Positions 8,963 to 17,996 are shown, counted from the stretch's first letter. The stretch: 34,355 bases of DNA from an uncultured Eubacteriales bacterium (GCA_900549475.1 UROF01000026.1:1-34355), one strand, 5' to 3'. A program made the numbers and translations. The notes: generated by a model from the sequence alone, not told the origin.

Positions 8963-9881
8963 ATGGATCTTCATGTAACCATTCCTACCGCCCATGGCGG
9001 TCTCACCCTGAAAAATCCGATTATGCCTGCGGCATCCACCTTCGGCAACATTATTGAGTACGCCAAGGTATTCGACCTCAACAAGCTGGGCGCCCTTATG
9101 GGCAATTCCATGTATCTGACCGATGGCACTCCCACAGGCAATCAGAAGTTCCATCGGGCAGAGGACGGCTTTATGAGCGCCTTTGGCCGCAACGCCATTT
9201 CCATCCGCCGCTTTGTGGAGGAGATCCTCCCGGAACTGCCCTGGGAAACCACTCCGGTGATCCTCGACCTGAAAGAGGCCGGCATGGAGCAAATGGAGGA
9301 GATGGTGGCTTATGTGGCGGATACCGGAAAGGTAGCCGGCGTTGAGATCAACCTCAATTGCCCCTATGCTCCCGGTGTTCCCAAATACTGGCAGGATCCG
9401 GAACAGCTGACGGAATTCATTCACCGGGTTCGGAAGGCTGCCGGCACCATGATGGTGGGTGCCAAAGCCCCCACCGGAAATTACAATGTGGCCCAGGTGA
9501 CCAAAACCCTACACCAGGCCGGCGCAGATTCCTTTACCTGCTATAACGGACAAATGGGCTGTGCGGTGGATATCTATACCCGCAAATTCTGCTGCGGCGG
9601 GGTCCGCCACCATGGGCTATGGCTATCGGGCCTACGGCCTCTCCCTGACCCGGGAAGCTACCGTGGCCGCCCCCATTCCCATCATTGGTTCCGGCGGCAT
9701 TATCAACGCCCGCACGGTCATCGAGCAGATTATGGTGGGAGCCTATGCTGTACAGGTGGGTTCTGCCAACTTCATGCGTCCGGACTTTATGCCCCGGCTG
9801 GTGGACGAGCTGGCGGAGCTGATGGAGGAGCTTGGCGTACATTCACTGGATGAGATCCGCGGCACGGCTATTCCTAACTAA
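8963..9881 (+). pseudogene. PyrD-like (dihydroorotate dehydrogenase B family) oxidoreductase, frameshifted
   Basis: A TIM-barrel FMN oxidoreductase of the PyrD type. First frame, 8963 to about 9590: MDLHVTIPTAHGGLTLKNPI, AASTFGNIIEYAK, GVEINLNCPYAPG, VGAKAPTGNYN, CYNGQMGCAVDIYTRK. Second frame, about 9600 to 9881: GSATMGYGYRAYGLSLT, APIPIIGSGGIINARTV, MVGAYAVQVGSANFM, ending RGTAIPN. Joining the two gives about 305 residues, the usual length. The shift corresponds to one extra base within about 9585-9605. No slippery sequence with a downstream structure is evident, so a mutation or a base-calling error is more likely than programmed frameshifting. If intact it would pair with the PyrK-like protein as an FMN/[2Fe-2S]/FAD dehydrogenase of unknown substrate. 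Confidence 0.88.
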
Positions 9882-9939
9882 GGCAGATACAGGACCATGT
9901 TCTGTGATGTATTTTAGAAAAAACAAACGGGAGGATACC

Positions 9940-11361
9940 ATGAAAAAGAGAAGATTTTGGAGCGCTTCATTATCACTGATCCTGATTCTGGCCCTCTGTC
10001 TGGGCCTGAGCGCCTGCGGGCAGAGCGGTGGCGACACCGCCTCCACCGAGGGACGTACTGACCTGGTGTACTGCCTGGGGGGCGATATCAATTCCCTTGA
10101 TCCCACCCAGTCCACCAACGGAACCACCACCATCGTTTACCGCCAGCTCTATGATACCCTGCTTGCCACCGGCGCTGACGGCACCCTTGAGCCTCGGCTG
10201 GCGGAATCCTGGGAGGTTTCTGACGACGGTATGTCCTATACCTTCCACCTCCGCAGCGACGCTTACTGCCACAACGGGGAAAAGGTTACCGCTGAGGATG
10301 TGGCCAATTCCATCAATCTTACCATCCAGTCTGTGGCGGTAGGCCCTACCATGGTCAACATGAAGGACATGGAAGTGGTGGACGAATCCACGGTAAAGCT
10401 GAACATGACCGCGCCCTACTCCGCCACTCTGCAGGTTCTGGCAAAGCGCAGTTTCATTTTCAGCAAGGACACCGAGAACTTTGATGAAAATCCCATTGGT
10501 ACCGGCCCCTACCAGTTTGTATCCCGGTCCTCTGGCGAAAACATCGTGCTGAAGGCTGCTGAGAACTACTACCGCGGTGATCTCGCCATCAAGAACGTTA
10601 CCTTCAAGATCATCACCGATGCCAATACCCAGCTGGCGGCCCTCCAGAAGGGTGAAGTGGACTTTATCCACAGCGCTGCCCTTACCGGCAAGGATACTGT
10701 GGAGGCTGACGCCAACCTGGTGTGGAGCGAGTTCCCTCTGCGGGATACCACCTATATCACCATGTGCGAGCTCACGGCTCCTTTTGACAACGTTCTGGCC
10801 CGCAAGGCAGTCCAGGCCTGCGTCAACAAGGAAGCCATGCTCCTGGGCGGCAGTGAGGGCCGGGGCAAGATCCTCAACACCCTCTTCCCCTCCACCCTTA
10901 CCGCCTCTCCCGAGGACAACTATACGCCTCCTTACACCTATGACCTAGAGCAGGCCAAGGAGTACCTGGAGCAGTACAAAGCGGAAACCGGTGCCACCAG
11001 TGTCCCTGTCAAGGTGGTCATGTCTGAAAGCCCCTCCAATCACAATGCCGGCGTTGCTCTGGAGGGTATGCTCCGGGAAGCTGGCTTTGACGTTACCACC
11101 GAGGTGGTAGCCAGCCAGGCGTTATGGGCCTCGCTTATGTCCAGCAATTATCAGGTCGCTGTGGGCGACTGGGGCTTCCCCATTGCCGACTGCGACAGCG
11201 TGTTCCCCTTCCTCCACAGCTCCACTGCCGGCGGCAACAACTTCTCCCCCATCATTGACAAGAAGATGACGACCGTACGAACCGCGGGATTTATCCGCGC
11301 GGATCGGACGGCGCCGGGACACGAGACGGTACATATCTACCATTCTTGCTTAGTAGTTTGA
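9940..11361 (+). pseudogene. ABC-transporter solute-binding lipoprotein (SBP_bac_5 family), C-terminus lost
   Basis: ATG 9940 has GGGAGG upstream. Signal peptide with lipobox LSAC at about residues 20-24. The body (RTDLVYCLGGDINSLDPTQ, LYDTLLATGADGTLEPRLAE, YTFHLRSDAYCHNGEKVTAE, NPIGTGPYQFV) is a typical oligopeptide/nickel-type periplasmic-binding protein. Homology stops at about residue 443 (NNFSPIIDKKM, near 11268); the family normally continues 60-90 residues. The remaining 30 residues (rich in R, H and T, ending SCLVV) are unlike the family and probably read-through beyond a junction. It closes the flavin operon, 58 bases after the PyrD-like gene, and would have supplied its substrate. 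No permease or ATPase genes follow. Confidence 0.85.
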
Positions 11362-11451
11362 TCTTCCCGACGGGGGAAGCCGGGAAGGACGGGACCGCGC
11401 AGTTGTTCAAGCAGCAGTAAGAGATGCTCAAAGCCATGAGCCAGAACGAAT
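11362..11451 (+). other. Unidentified remnant after the truncated binding protein
   Basis: In one frame the DNA reads EAGKDGTAQLFKQQ, a TAA, then EMLKAMSQNE and a stop shortly before a terminator, as if it were the 3' end of some gene carrying a nonsense change. I cannot identify it. Confidence 0.25.
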
Positions 11452-11457
11452 AAATAG

Positions 11458-11484
11458 GAAGCCTTCGGGCTTCTTATTTTTTTT
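11458..11484 (+). terminator. Rho-independent terminator
   Basis: GAAGCC-TTCG-GGCTTC with a stable tetraloop followed by TTATTTTTTTT. It ends the plus-strand transcription unit of the flavin operon or of the remnant gene before it. Confidence 0.9.
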
Positions 11485-11525
11485 GGCTACAATATCGTTA
11501 ATTTGAGCGGTTATTATCGCTTAGT

Positions 11526-11630
11526 TTAACACCAATCCGGGGTTTCCAGGTATAATAGATGGTGCGCCGGCTCCGAGCTGCTGTGGTTGGTGGAAACTCT
11601 GCTGCCACAATCATGCAGCGGGAGGGGGTG
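11526..11630 (+). promoter_or_regulatory. Orphan promoter and start of a lost gene
   Basis: TTAACA, 19 bases, TATAAT (11551-11556), then at 11620-11630 GGGAGG and GTG. The GTG opens a frame only as an antisense reading of the XRE gene, so this looks like the promoter, leader and ribosome binding site of a gene whose body is missing. The same bases form the improbable C-terminal tail of the XRE gene on the other strand. Confidence 0.35.
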
Positions 11631-12548
11631 AACGACCATAAAAGTAATCAACCAGTCCCCGCCGTAGGCCAGCTGGCACACCAGAAGCAGCAGCAGGAAC
11701 AGGGCGGTCTCCACGGCCAGATACAGGGTGAGCTTTCTGTCCCGGAAGAAGGGGGGCAGAGGGAGCTGCCGGAGGAACTCCGGGGCAAAGATCAGGCTCA
11801 GGCCGAAGAGACACCCCATGGCCGCCCCCGGGAACCAGGTCCCGCCGTAGCTCAGGACGCAGACCAGGAGGAGAAGCAGGAGCAGGGCCGTCTCCACGGC
11901 CAGGTAGAGGGCGGTCTTCCGCCCCGTCAGCCACTCAGGCCCCGGCAGGGAGGGCAGGAGCGGGGGCAGGAGGACCAGCCCCGCGCCGAAGAGCACCGCC
12001 GTACCCGCCACGGGTAACCATGTCCCCCCGGTGTAGAGGCAACAGATCAGAAGCAGGAGCTCCAGCCACACCAGGAAGGAGGCCGCGGCCAAATGCCACT
12101 TGACCCCCTCCGTTTTGGGATTCATGATCGCCAGGGCCGGCACCAGGGTGAGGGAGGCGGCCAGCCCCACCGCCGCTAGGACAATCCAGAACCAGCTCAA
12201 GGTCCCCTGCGCCGCCAGGTTGCCGATGGCGCAGCCCAGCAGCACGGCGCCGAAAAGGATGTAGAGGGCCGCCCGGTAGTTCCGGGTCAGGCGGAGGTAC
12301 TTGGCCGCCAGGCGGTCGGCGGAGCGGCGCTCCGTGTCCTCGCTGGCGGTGAGCAGCTCATGCTCGGTGACCCCCAGCACGGCGCAGATGTCCCGGAGCA
12401 GTGTCACGTCCGGGTAGCTCATCCCCCGCTCCCATTTGCTGACGGCGGACTCCGTCACGTACAGCTTCTCGGCGAACTCCCTCTGGGTCAGGCCCATGGC
12501 CCGCCGCCGCTCTCGGATGTACTCGCCGAAGGTTTTTTTACTTTCCAT
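11526..12548 (-). CDS. XRE-family regulator with repetitive multi-pass membrane domain, C-terminus probably replaced
   Basis: 340 residues from ATG 12548 (GAGGAGG at 6 bases). Residues 6-65 are an XRE helix-turn-helix (MGLTQREFAEKLYVTESAVSKWERG). Residues about 85-320 form several hydrophobic helices organised as a repeat: GG-W-(15)-FG-L-(6)-P-L-(12)-K-LYLAVETALLLLLLLVC, two near-complete copies plus a third start at YGGDW. After YGGDWLITFMVV (near 11640) the sequence becomes polar and non-repetitive (HPLPLHDCGS ... DWC), suggesting the third repeat was cut by a DNA junction. Membrane-anchored XRE proteins of this design usually sense envelope stress, but that is a general inference. DNA-binding role confident; ligand unknown. 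Confidence 0.82.
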   Translation of the reverse strand: MESKKTFGEYIRERRRAMGLTQREFAEKLYVTESAVSKWERGMSYPDVTLLRDICAVLGVTEHELLTASEDTERRSADRLAAKYLRLTRNYRAALYILFGAVLLGCAIGNLAAQGTLSWFWIVLAAVGLAASLTLVPALAIMNPKTEGVKWHLAAASFLVWLELLLLICCLYTGGTWLPVAGTAVLFGAGLVLLPPLLPSLPGPEWLTGRKTALYLAVETALLLLLLLVCVLSYGGTWFPGAAMGCLFGLSLIFAPEFLRQLPLPPFFRDRKLTLYLAVETALFLLLLLVCQLAYGGDWLITFMVVHPLPLHDCGSRVSTNHSSSEPAHHLLYLETPDWC

Positions 12549-12594
12549 GTGGAACCTCCTCAATCGTTCAGTGAGGTCTTGCAAGCCTGGCTCC

Positions 12595-12623
12595 ACTGTA
12601 TGACCGGCGGGGCGAAAAGTCAA
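12595..12623 (-). promoter_or_regulatory. Promoter of the XRE-membrane gene
   Basis: TTGACT, 17 bases, TACAGT on the minus strand, 46 bases before the start codon. Confidence 0.65.
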
Positions 12624-12703
12624 CCGTTTCCCGGCGATTTCCGGCTCGACCGTTGGGAAAGTCCTTTGTTTGCAAGGCTTTGCGGCCTTCCCGCACGGAT
12701 GAG

Positions 12704-12740
12704 AAAAAGAAAGCCCCGGGCCTCCTTGGGGGAGGCCCGG
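12704..12740 (-). terminator. Rho-independent terminator of the P-type ATPase gene
   Basis: Perfect 10-bp stem CCGGGCCTCC (12716-12725) / GGAGGCCCGG (12731-12740); on the minus strand it is followed by GGCTTTCTTTTTC. It lies about 30 bases past the stop. Confidence 0.85.
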
Positions 12741-12769
12741 AGCGAAACGCTGTGGGATACGGGGGCGGC

Positions 12770-15403
12770 TTACGCCTTCCGGCGGCGGGCAAAGGCACGC
12801 TGGATGGCCTTGACACACTCCACGATGGGGATGACGCTGACGGCCAGCAGCAGGGCCACGGCGTACTCAGGCAGGCTGATGTGCTCCAGCATGAAGGCGT
12901 CGGAGATGCCGGGCAGGTAGATGACGCAGGTGGTGAGCAGCAGGCTCATCAGCATGGCGCCCCACAGGATCTTGTTGTGGGAGCCCAGCTTGAAGACGCT
13001 GCCCCGCTGGCTGCGGAGGTTGAAGCTGTGGAAGATTTCGGCCATGTTCATGGTCAGGAAGGCCATGGTCATGCCGTCGGCGCTCTGGGTGATCTCCCAC
13101 ACGCCGGACTCCATATAGTGGCCGATGAAGTAGGCTGCCAGGGTGACCACGGTGACCATGGCGCCCTGGTAGACCACGTCCACGCCCAGGCCGCCGGCGA
13201 AAATGCCGTCGCTGGCCTTGCGGGGGGGACGCTCCATCAGGTCGGGCTCCGCCTTCTCCACGCCCAGGGCCAGGGCGGGGAAGCAGTCGGTGATCAGGTT
13301 GATCCACAGCAGGTGGACAGGCTCCAGAATGACGAAGCCGAAGAGGGTGGCCAGGAAGACGGAGAGGACCTCGCTCATGTTGGACCCCAGCAGGAACTGG
13401 ATGGCCTTGCGCATGTTGTCGTAGATCCGGCGGCCCTCGCTGACGGCGCCCACGATGGTGGCGAAGTTGTCGTCGGCCAGGACCATGTCCGCCACGTTCT
13501 TGGTCACGTCGGTGCCGGTGATGCCCATGCCCACGCCGATGTCGGCGGACTTGATGGAGGGGGCGTCGTTGACGCCGTCGCCGGTCATGGCGGTGATGCA
13601 GCCCTGCTTCTTCCAGGCGTTGACGATGCGGACCTTGTGCTCGGGCTGGACCCGGGCGTAGACGCTGTAGTGCCGGATGTTCCGGTCCAGCTCCTCGTCG
13701 CTCATCTGGTTGAGCTGGGCGCCGGTGATGGCCTGGTCGTCGTGCTCCAGGATGCCCAGCTGCCGGGCGATGGCCACGGCGGTGTCCCGGTGGTCGCCGG
13801 TGATCATCACCGCCCGGATGCCGGCGGTCTTGCACTCGGCGATGGCGTCCTTCACCTCGGGGCGGATGGGGTCGATCATGCCGGCCAGCCCCAGGAAGAC
13901 CAGGTCGTGCTCCAGAGCCTCGGGGGACTGGTCGGAGGGCATGGCGTCGTGATGACGCTCAGCGGCGGCCAGCACCCGGAGGGCCTGGTCGGCCATGGCC
14001 TTGTTCTGGGAGAGGATCTCCCTCTGGCCCGCCTCGTCCAGAGGCAGGACCTTGCCGTCCTTCCTGTAGTGGGTGCACTTCTTGAGCACCTCGTCGGGGG
14101 CGCCCTTGGTGTACTGGACGAAGCCGTCCGCCGTGCGGTGGATGGTGGACATCATCTTCCGGCCGGAGTCGAAGGGGGCCTCGCCCACCCGGGGGGTCTC
14201 CGCCTCCATGGCGGGCTTGCTGAGGCCGATCTTGGTGGCCCAGTTCACCAGGGCGCACTCGGTGGGCTCGCCCACGGCGTTGCCGGTCTCATCGGGGTTG
14301 GCGTCGGAGCACAGGGACATGGCCCGGGCGGTCTCCGCCTCGTCGCCCCAGTGGTCCACCACGGTCATCTTGTTCTGGGTCAGGGTGCCGGTCTTGTCCG
14401 AGCAAATGACCTGGGCGCAGCCCAGGGTCTCCACGGCGGTGAGCTTGCGGATGACGGCGTTGCGCTTGGACATGTTGGTCACGCCGATGGACAGCACGAT
14501 GGTCACCACCGTGGCCAGGCCCTCGGGGATGGCGGCCACAGCCAGGCTCACGGCCACCATGAAGGTGCTGACGATGGTGTCGATGTCGAACCGGCCCGCC
14601 CGCAGCAGGCTGAAGGCGAAGATGAACACGCAGATGCCCAGCACCAGGACGCTGAGGATTCGGCTGAGCTGGCCCAGCTTCCGCTGCAGGGGGGTCTCCC
14701 CCTCCTCCGCCTGGGCCAGGGCGTCGGCGATCTTGCCCATCTCGGTGGTCATGCCGGTCTCGCACACCACGGCCCGGCCGCGGCCGTAGACCACGGTGGA
14801 GCCCATGTAGAGCATACAGTGGCGGTCGCCCAGGGGAACCTCGCCCTCGCTGGCGATGGCGGCGACCTCCTTCTCCACCGGCACACTCTCGCCGGTGAGG
14901 GCGGCCTCCTCGGCCTTCAGGCTGGCGCTCTCGATGATGCGGCAGTCGGCGGGCACGGCGTCGCCGGCCTCCAGGATGACGATGTCGCCGGGGACCAGCT
15001 CGTCGCTGCGGAGCATGACCATCTTTCCGTCCCGCAGCACCTTGCTGGTTGCCGCCGTCATCTCCTGGAGGGCCTCAATGGCCTTCTCCGCCTTGCTCTC
15101 CTGGTACACGCCCAGCACGGCGTTGATGAGCACCACGATCAGGATGATGAACACATCCGCGAAGCTCTCGCCGGAGTAGGCGGCGGTGACGCCGGAGACC
15201 GCCGCGGCCACCAGCAGAATAATGATCATGGGGTCGCTCAGCTGCTTGAGGAAGCGCTGGAGCAGGGTGACTTTCTTTCCCTCGGCCAGCTTGTTGGGGC
15301 CATACTGCTCCAGCCGGCGGCTGGCCTCCTGGCCTGTCAGCCCGGTCTCAGAGCTCTTCAGGTGCTCCAATACCCGGTCGGGGGACTCTTGGTGGAAGTT
15401 CAC
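12770..15403 (-). CDS. P-type Ca2+-translocating ATPase (PMCA/SERCA type)
   Basis: 877 residues from GTG 15403. The longer reading from 15496 would translate a perfect hairpin and lacks a ribosome binding site. An N-terminal cation ATPase domain is followed by two membrane helices (about 60-105), actuator motif TGES (about 170-173), PEGL (about 293) in helix 4, phosphorylation site CSDKTGTLTQNKM with D336, KGAPDEV nucleotide-binding motif, TGDGVNDAPSIKSADIG hinge motif, and helix 6 NLITDCFPALALG, which supplies Ca2+ ligands in type IIA pumps. Length and motifs fit bacterial PacL/YloB pumps that export Ca2+ from the cytoplasm. The symporter gene lies upstream on the same strand across a hairpin. 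Confidence 0.95.
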   Translation of the reverse strand: MNFHQESPDRVLEHLKSSETGLTGQEASRRLEQYGPNKLAEGKKVTLLQRFLKQLSDPMIIILLVAAAVSGVTAAYSGESFADVFIILIVVLINAVLGVYQESKAEKAIEALQEMTAATSKVLRDGKMVMLRSDELVPGDIVILEAGDAVPADCRIIESASLKAEEAALTGESVPVEKEVAAIASEGEVPLGDRHCMLYMGSTVVYGRGRAVVCETGMTTEMGKIADALAQAEEGETPLQRKLGQLSRILSVLVLGICVFIFAFSLLRAGRFDIDTIVSTFMVAVSLAVAAIPEGLATVVTIVLSIGVTNMSKRNAVIRKLTAVETLGCAQVICSDKTGTLTQNKMTVVDHWGDEAETARAMSLCSDANPDETGNAVGEPTECALVNWATKIGLSKPAMEAETPRVGEAPFDSGRKMMSTIHRTADGFVQYTKGAPDEVLKKCTHYRKDGKVLPLDEAGQREILSQNKAMADQALRVLAAAERHHDAMPSDQSPEALEHDLVFLGLAGMIDPIRPEVKDAIAECKTAGIRAVMITGDHRDTAVAIARQLGILEHDDQAITGAQLNQMSDEELDRNIRHYSVYARVQPEHKVRIVNAWKKQGCITAMTGDGVNDAPSIKSADIGVGMGITGTDVTKNVADMVLADDNFATIVGAVSEGRRIYDNMRKAIQFLLGSNMSEVLSVFLATLFGFVILEPVHLLWINLITDCFPALALGVEKAEPDLMERPPRKASDGIFAGGLGVDVVYQGAMVTVVTLAAYFIGHYMESGVWEITQSADGMTMAFLTMNMAEIFHSFNLRSQRGSVFKLGSHNKILWGAMLMSLLLTTCVIYLPGISDAFMLEHISLPEYAVALLLAVSVIPIVECVKAIQRAFARRRKA

Positions 15404-15460
15404 TGTTGCATTACCTTGCCTTTCCTTTTTGTAATGTGGTGAGTGAGATATGCGCACATA

Positions 15461-15493
15461 CCGGCCACAGGCGAATAATCCGCCTGTGGCCGG
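15461..15493 (-). terminator. 13-bp perfect inverted repeat between symporter and ATPase genes
   Basis: CCGGCCACAGGCG / complement with a 7-base loop. There is no T-run on the minus strand after it, so it may be a weak terminator, a partial attenuator or an mRNA-stabilising structure separating the two genes. Confidence 0.55.
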
Positions 15494-15539
15494 CATGAGG
15501 TCGCTTTGGTTGCCGGACGGCGGAGTTAACGGGCCGCCA

Positions 15540-16964
15540 TCACCGCTTGCCGCGGAAGGTCAGCAGCTTGCTGAAGTCCGTGCCTCTGGGCCGGATCCGG
15601 TCGGGGTCGCTGAACAGGTCCACCGTCAGCTTCTTGATCACCGGGGACAGGCCGATGAGGGCAATCAGGTTGGGGAAGGCCATCAGGCCGTTGAACAGGT
15701 CCGCGAACTCCCACACGGTGTCCAGGCTGGCCACGCAGCCCACAAACACCATGATGACATAGGCCACCTGATAGAGGCGGATGGCGATGCGCTTGCCCTT
15801 GAACAGGTACTCCACACACTTCTCACCGTAGTAGTACCAGGCGATGATGGTGGCGAAGGCGAAGAGCATCAGGCCAACAGTAACAATATACTGGCCGCCG
15901 GTGAACGCCTGCTCAAAGGCGGCGGAGCTCATGGCGCCCTCGTTCATCATGGGATCGGCGTGCCACAGACCGGAGGTCAGGATCACCAGGCCGGTGATGG
16001 TGCACATGACGATGCTGTCGAAGAACACCTCGAAGGAGCCCCACAGGCCCTGGCGGGCGGGGTGGTCGTTGGCGGCGGTGGCGTGGGCAATGGGGGCGGA
16101 GCCCATGCCGGCCTCGTGGGTGAACACGCCCCGGGCCATACCGATGCGGCAGGCGTACATCACGGTAGCGCCCAGGAAGCCGCCGGTGGCGGCGGTGCCG
16201 GTAAAGGCGTCATGGAAGATGCTGGCAAAGGCCGCCGGGATCTCGCCGGCGTTGAGGATCAGCACCACGATAGCGCCGACAATATAGAAGATTGCCATGA
16301 AGGGCACCAGGATCTCCGTCACGCTGGCGATGCGGGTAATGCCGCCGATGACCACCAGGGCGGCCAGCAGAGCCACCACGATGCCGATGGCCCACAGGGG
16401 GATGCCGAAGGAGCTGTTGACGCCGGTAGCCAGGGAGTTGGCCTGGACGCTGGCGCCGATGCCGAAGGAGGCGATAAAGCCGAAGAGCGCGAACAGAACG
16501 GCCAGCCACTTGAGGCCCAGGCCCCGGGTAATGTAGTACATGGGGCCGCCCACCAACTCGCCCTTCTCGTTGGTGGTGCGGTAGGCCACAGACAGCGTGA
16601 CCTCACAGTACTTGATCACCATGCCCACCAGGGCGCTGAGCCACAGCCAGAACATGGCGCCAGGTCCGCCGGTGGCGATGGCCAGGGCCACGCCCACGAT
16701 GTTGCCGGTGCCGACAGTGGCCGCCAGGGCGGTGCACACCGCCTGGAACGGGGAGATATCCCCCTCGTGCTGCTGGGAATTGTCCTTCTTCTGGAACAGG
16801 GTCTTGGTGGTGTAGCGCATCACGATGCCGAAGTGGCGGAAGATGACGCCCTTGGTGACAATCAGCAGGAACAGGCCCGTGCCGATCATCAGCACCACCA
16901 TGGGGATGCCCCAGATCACATTGTCGTTCAGGCTCGCGAGAAATGTCATAAACTGTTCAAACAT
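15540..16964 (-). CDS. Sodium:alanine/glycine symporter (AGCS family)
   Basis: 474 residues from ATG 16964 with GGGAGG at 8 bases. Start MFEQFMTFLASLNDNVIWGI, then roughly ten to eleven hydrophobic helices. Family signatures: FQAVCTALAATVGTGNIVGV (about 73-92, the unwound first helix that binds Na+ and substrate), GGPGAMFWLWLSALVGM, GGPMYYI, and RGVFTHEAGMGSAPIAHA. The protein imports small neutral amino acids with Na+ at the cytoplasmic membrane. It has its own promoter region upstream and a hairpin after it. Confidence 0.95.
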   Translation of the reverse strand: MFEQFMTFLASLNDNVIWGIPMVVLMIGTGLFLLIVTKGVIFRHFGIVMRYTTKTLFQKKDNSQQHEGDISPFQAVCTALAATVGTGNIVGVALAIATGGPGAMFWLWLSALVGMVIKYCEVTLSVAYRTTNEKGELVGGPMYYITRGLGLKWLAVLFALFGFIASFGIGASVQANSLATGVNSSFGIPLWAIGIVVALLAALVVIGGITRIASVTEILVPFMAIFYIVGAIVVLILNAGEIPAAFASIFHDAFTGTAATGGFLGATVMYACRIGMARGVFTHEAGMGSAPIAHATAANDHPARQGLWGSFEVFFDSIVMCTITGLVILTSGLWHADPMMNEGAMSSAAFEQAFTGGQYIVTVGLMLFAFATIIAWYYYGEKCVEYLFKGKRIAIRLYQVAYVIMVFVGCVASLDTVWEFADLFNGLMAFPNLIALIGLSPVIKKLTVDLFSDPDRIRPRGTDFSKLLTFRGKR

Positions 16965-17159
16965 GTTCTATCCTCCCATCCATTTTTACTTTCTTTTTTG
17001 CCCAGTCGTAGCGTCGTGTCAGGTCCTTGGAAAGGGTCTGCCGGGGTTACGGCTCGGAAACATCACTCCTCTCTATTGGCATAATTTGAAAACTCCCGCC
17101 CGGGACAGGGTCCGCTGGCGAGAGACATTTCTATGGCAATCCATTATATGATATGTTTT

Positions 17160-17189
17160 TATAAAACTATACTTTTCCTGGTTTGTCAA
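17160..17189 (-). promoter_or_regulatory. Probable promoter of the AGCS symporter gene
   Basis: Consensus TTGACA at 17184-17189 (minus), 18 bases, TTTATA. It leaves a leader of about 185 bases. A TATAAT-like element lies further down at 17143-17148. The divergent gap 16965-17318 contains no gene I recognise. Confidence 0.5.
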
Positions 17190-17318
17190 TGGCTGTGGAG
17201 GAGGAGGAAAAAACCTTGACGGGGATTTAACAAAAGCGGCAGGCTCCCGGGGCCCTTGACAGCCGCCCCGGGAGTGGATTATGATGGCGGAGAAAAACAG
17301 AGCGGGAGTGAAAACGGC

Positions 17319-17996
17319 ATGTTTCAAGGCTATCGTCAGGAGACCCTGGACTTTTTGTGGGGAATCCGCTTCAACAACGACCGGACCTGGTTCCAGGCCC
17401 ACAAAGAGGAGTACCTCCGCTGTCTCTACGAGCCCACGGCGGCGCTGGGGGAGGAGGTCTACGACCGCTTCGCCTCCAAGCGGCCCAAGCTGGGGCTGGA
17501 CCTCCACATCTCCCGGATCTACCGGGACGCCCGGCGGCTCCACGGCCGCGGTCCCTACAAGGACCACCTGTGGTTCTCTCTGCGGCCGGAGCGGGACGCG
17601 TGGACCCACCGGCCGGTCTTCTGGTTCGAGGTGGCTCCGGAGGGGTGGAGCTACGGCGTGGGCTGCTGGAACGCCGCGCCCGCCACCATGGCCGCCCTGC
17701 GGCGGGACATTGACGGCGGCGGAAAGGAGATCGCCCGTCTGGCCCGCCGCCTGGCCCGGCAGGAGGTCTTTTCCCTCCAGGGCCAGGACTACGCCCGCCC
17801 CAAGGGAGAGCCCGGCCCCCTGCTGGCCCCCTGGTACAACAAGAAAAGTTTGTCCATCGGCTGCAACCGCCCCTTCGACGACCTGGTGTGTTCTCCTGAG
17901 CTGGCGGACACACTGGTGGAGGGTTTTGAATTTCTTCTGCCCTACTATATGTATTTTGATTCCCTGTGCAAAACCGGCCTGGAGGACCTGAAGTAG
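17319..17996 (+). CDS. DUF2461 family protein
   Basis: 225 residues from ATG 17319 (GGGAG at 10 bases). It begins MFQGYRQETLDFLWGIRFNN, then DRTWFQAHKEEYLR, ISRIYRDARRLHGRGPYKDH, which is the pattern of the DUF2461/TIGR02453 family (LRFNNDREWFEANKDRY ... RIYRDVRFSKDKTPYK). The molecular function of the family is not established. It is a cytoplasmic protein with no signal peptide or membrane helix, monocistronic, with its own terminator. Confidence 0.88.
   Translation: MFQGYRQETLDFLWGIRFNNDRTWFQAHKEEYLRCLYEPTAALGEEVYDRFASKRPKLGLDLHISRIYRDARRLHGRGPYKDHLWFSLRPERDAWTHRPVFWFEVAPEGWSYGVGCWNAAPATMAALRRDIDGGGKEIARLARRLARQEVFSLQGQDYARPKGEPGPLLAPWYNKKSLSIGCNRPFDDLVCSPELADTLVEGFEFLLPYYMYFDSLCKTGLEDLK

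Noticed and set aside
9585..9605. Programmed ribosomal frameshift in the PyrD-like gene
   Set aside because: No slippery heptamer, internal SD or downstream pseudoknot is evident, and the family is normally a single frame.
8205..9881. Housekeeping pyrimidine operon (pyrK-pyrD)
   Set aside because: No other pyr genes are nearby, the flavin motif of the PyrK-like protein is changed, and the neighbours are ApbE, an FMN-type protein and a transporter lipoprotein, so a paralogous system is more likely.
11559..12017. Plus-strand frame beginning at the orphan promoter
   Set aside because: After about 10 codons it is the antisense of the XRE-membrane repeats (Q, E, G, R-rich), so only the promoter and start codon region are credible.
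12653..15442. Very long open frame (929 codons) on the plus strand antisense to the Ca2+ ATPase
   Set aside because: Its product is an improbable mix of G, H, V, D and A with no domain, as expected from the antisense of a GC-rich gene; the minus strand carries all P-type ATPase motifs.
15450..17084. 544-codon plus-strand frame opposite the AGCS symporter
   Set aside because: Same antisense composition artefact (H, G, A, D, Q-rich); the minus strand encodes a clear transporter.
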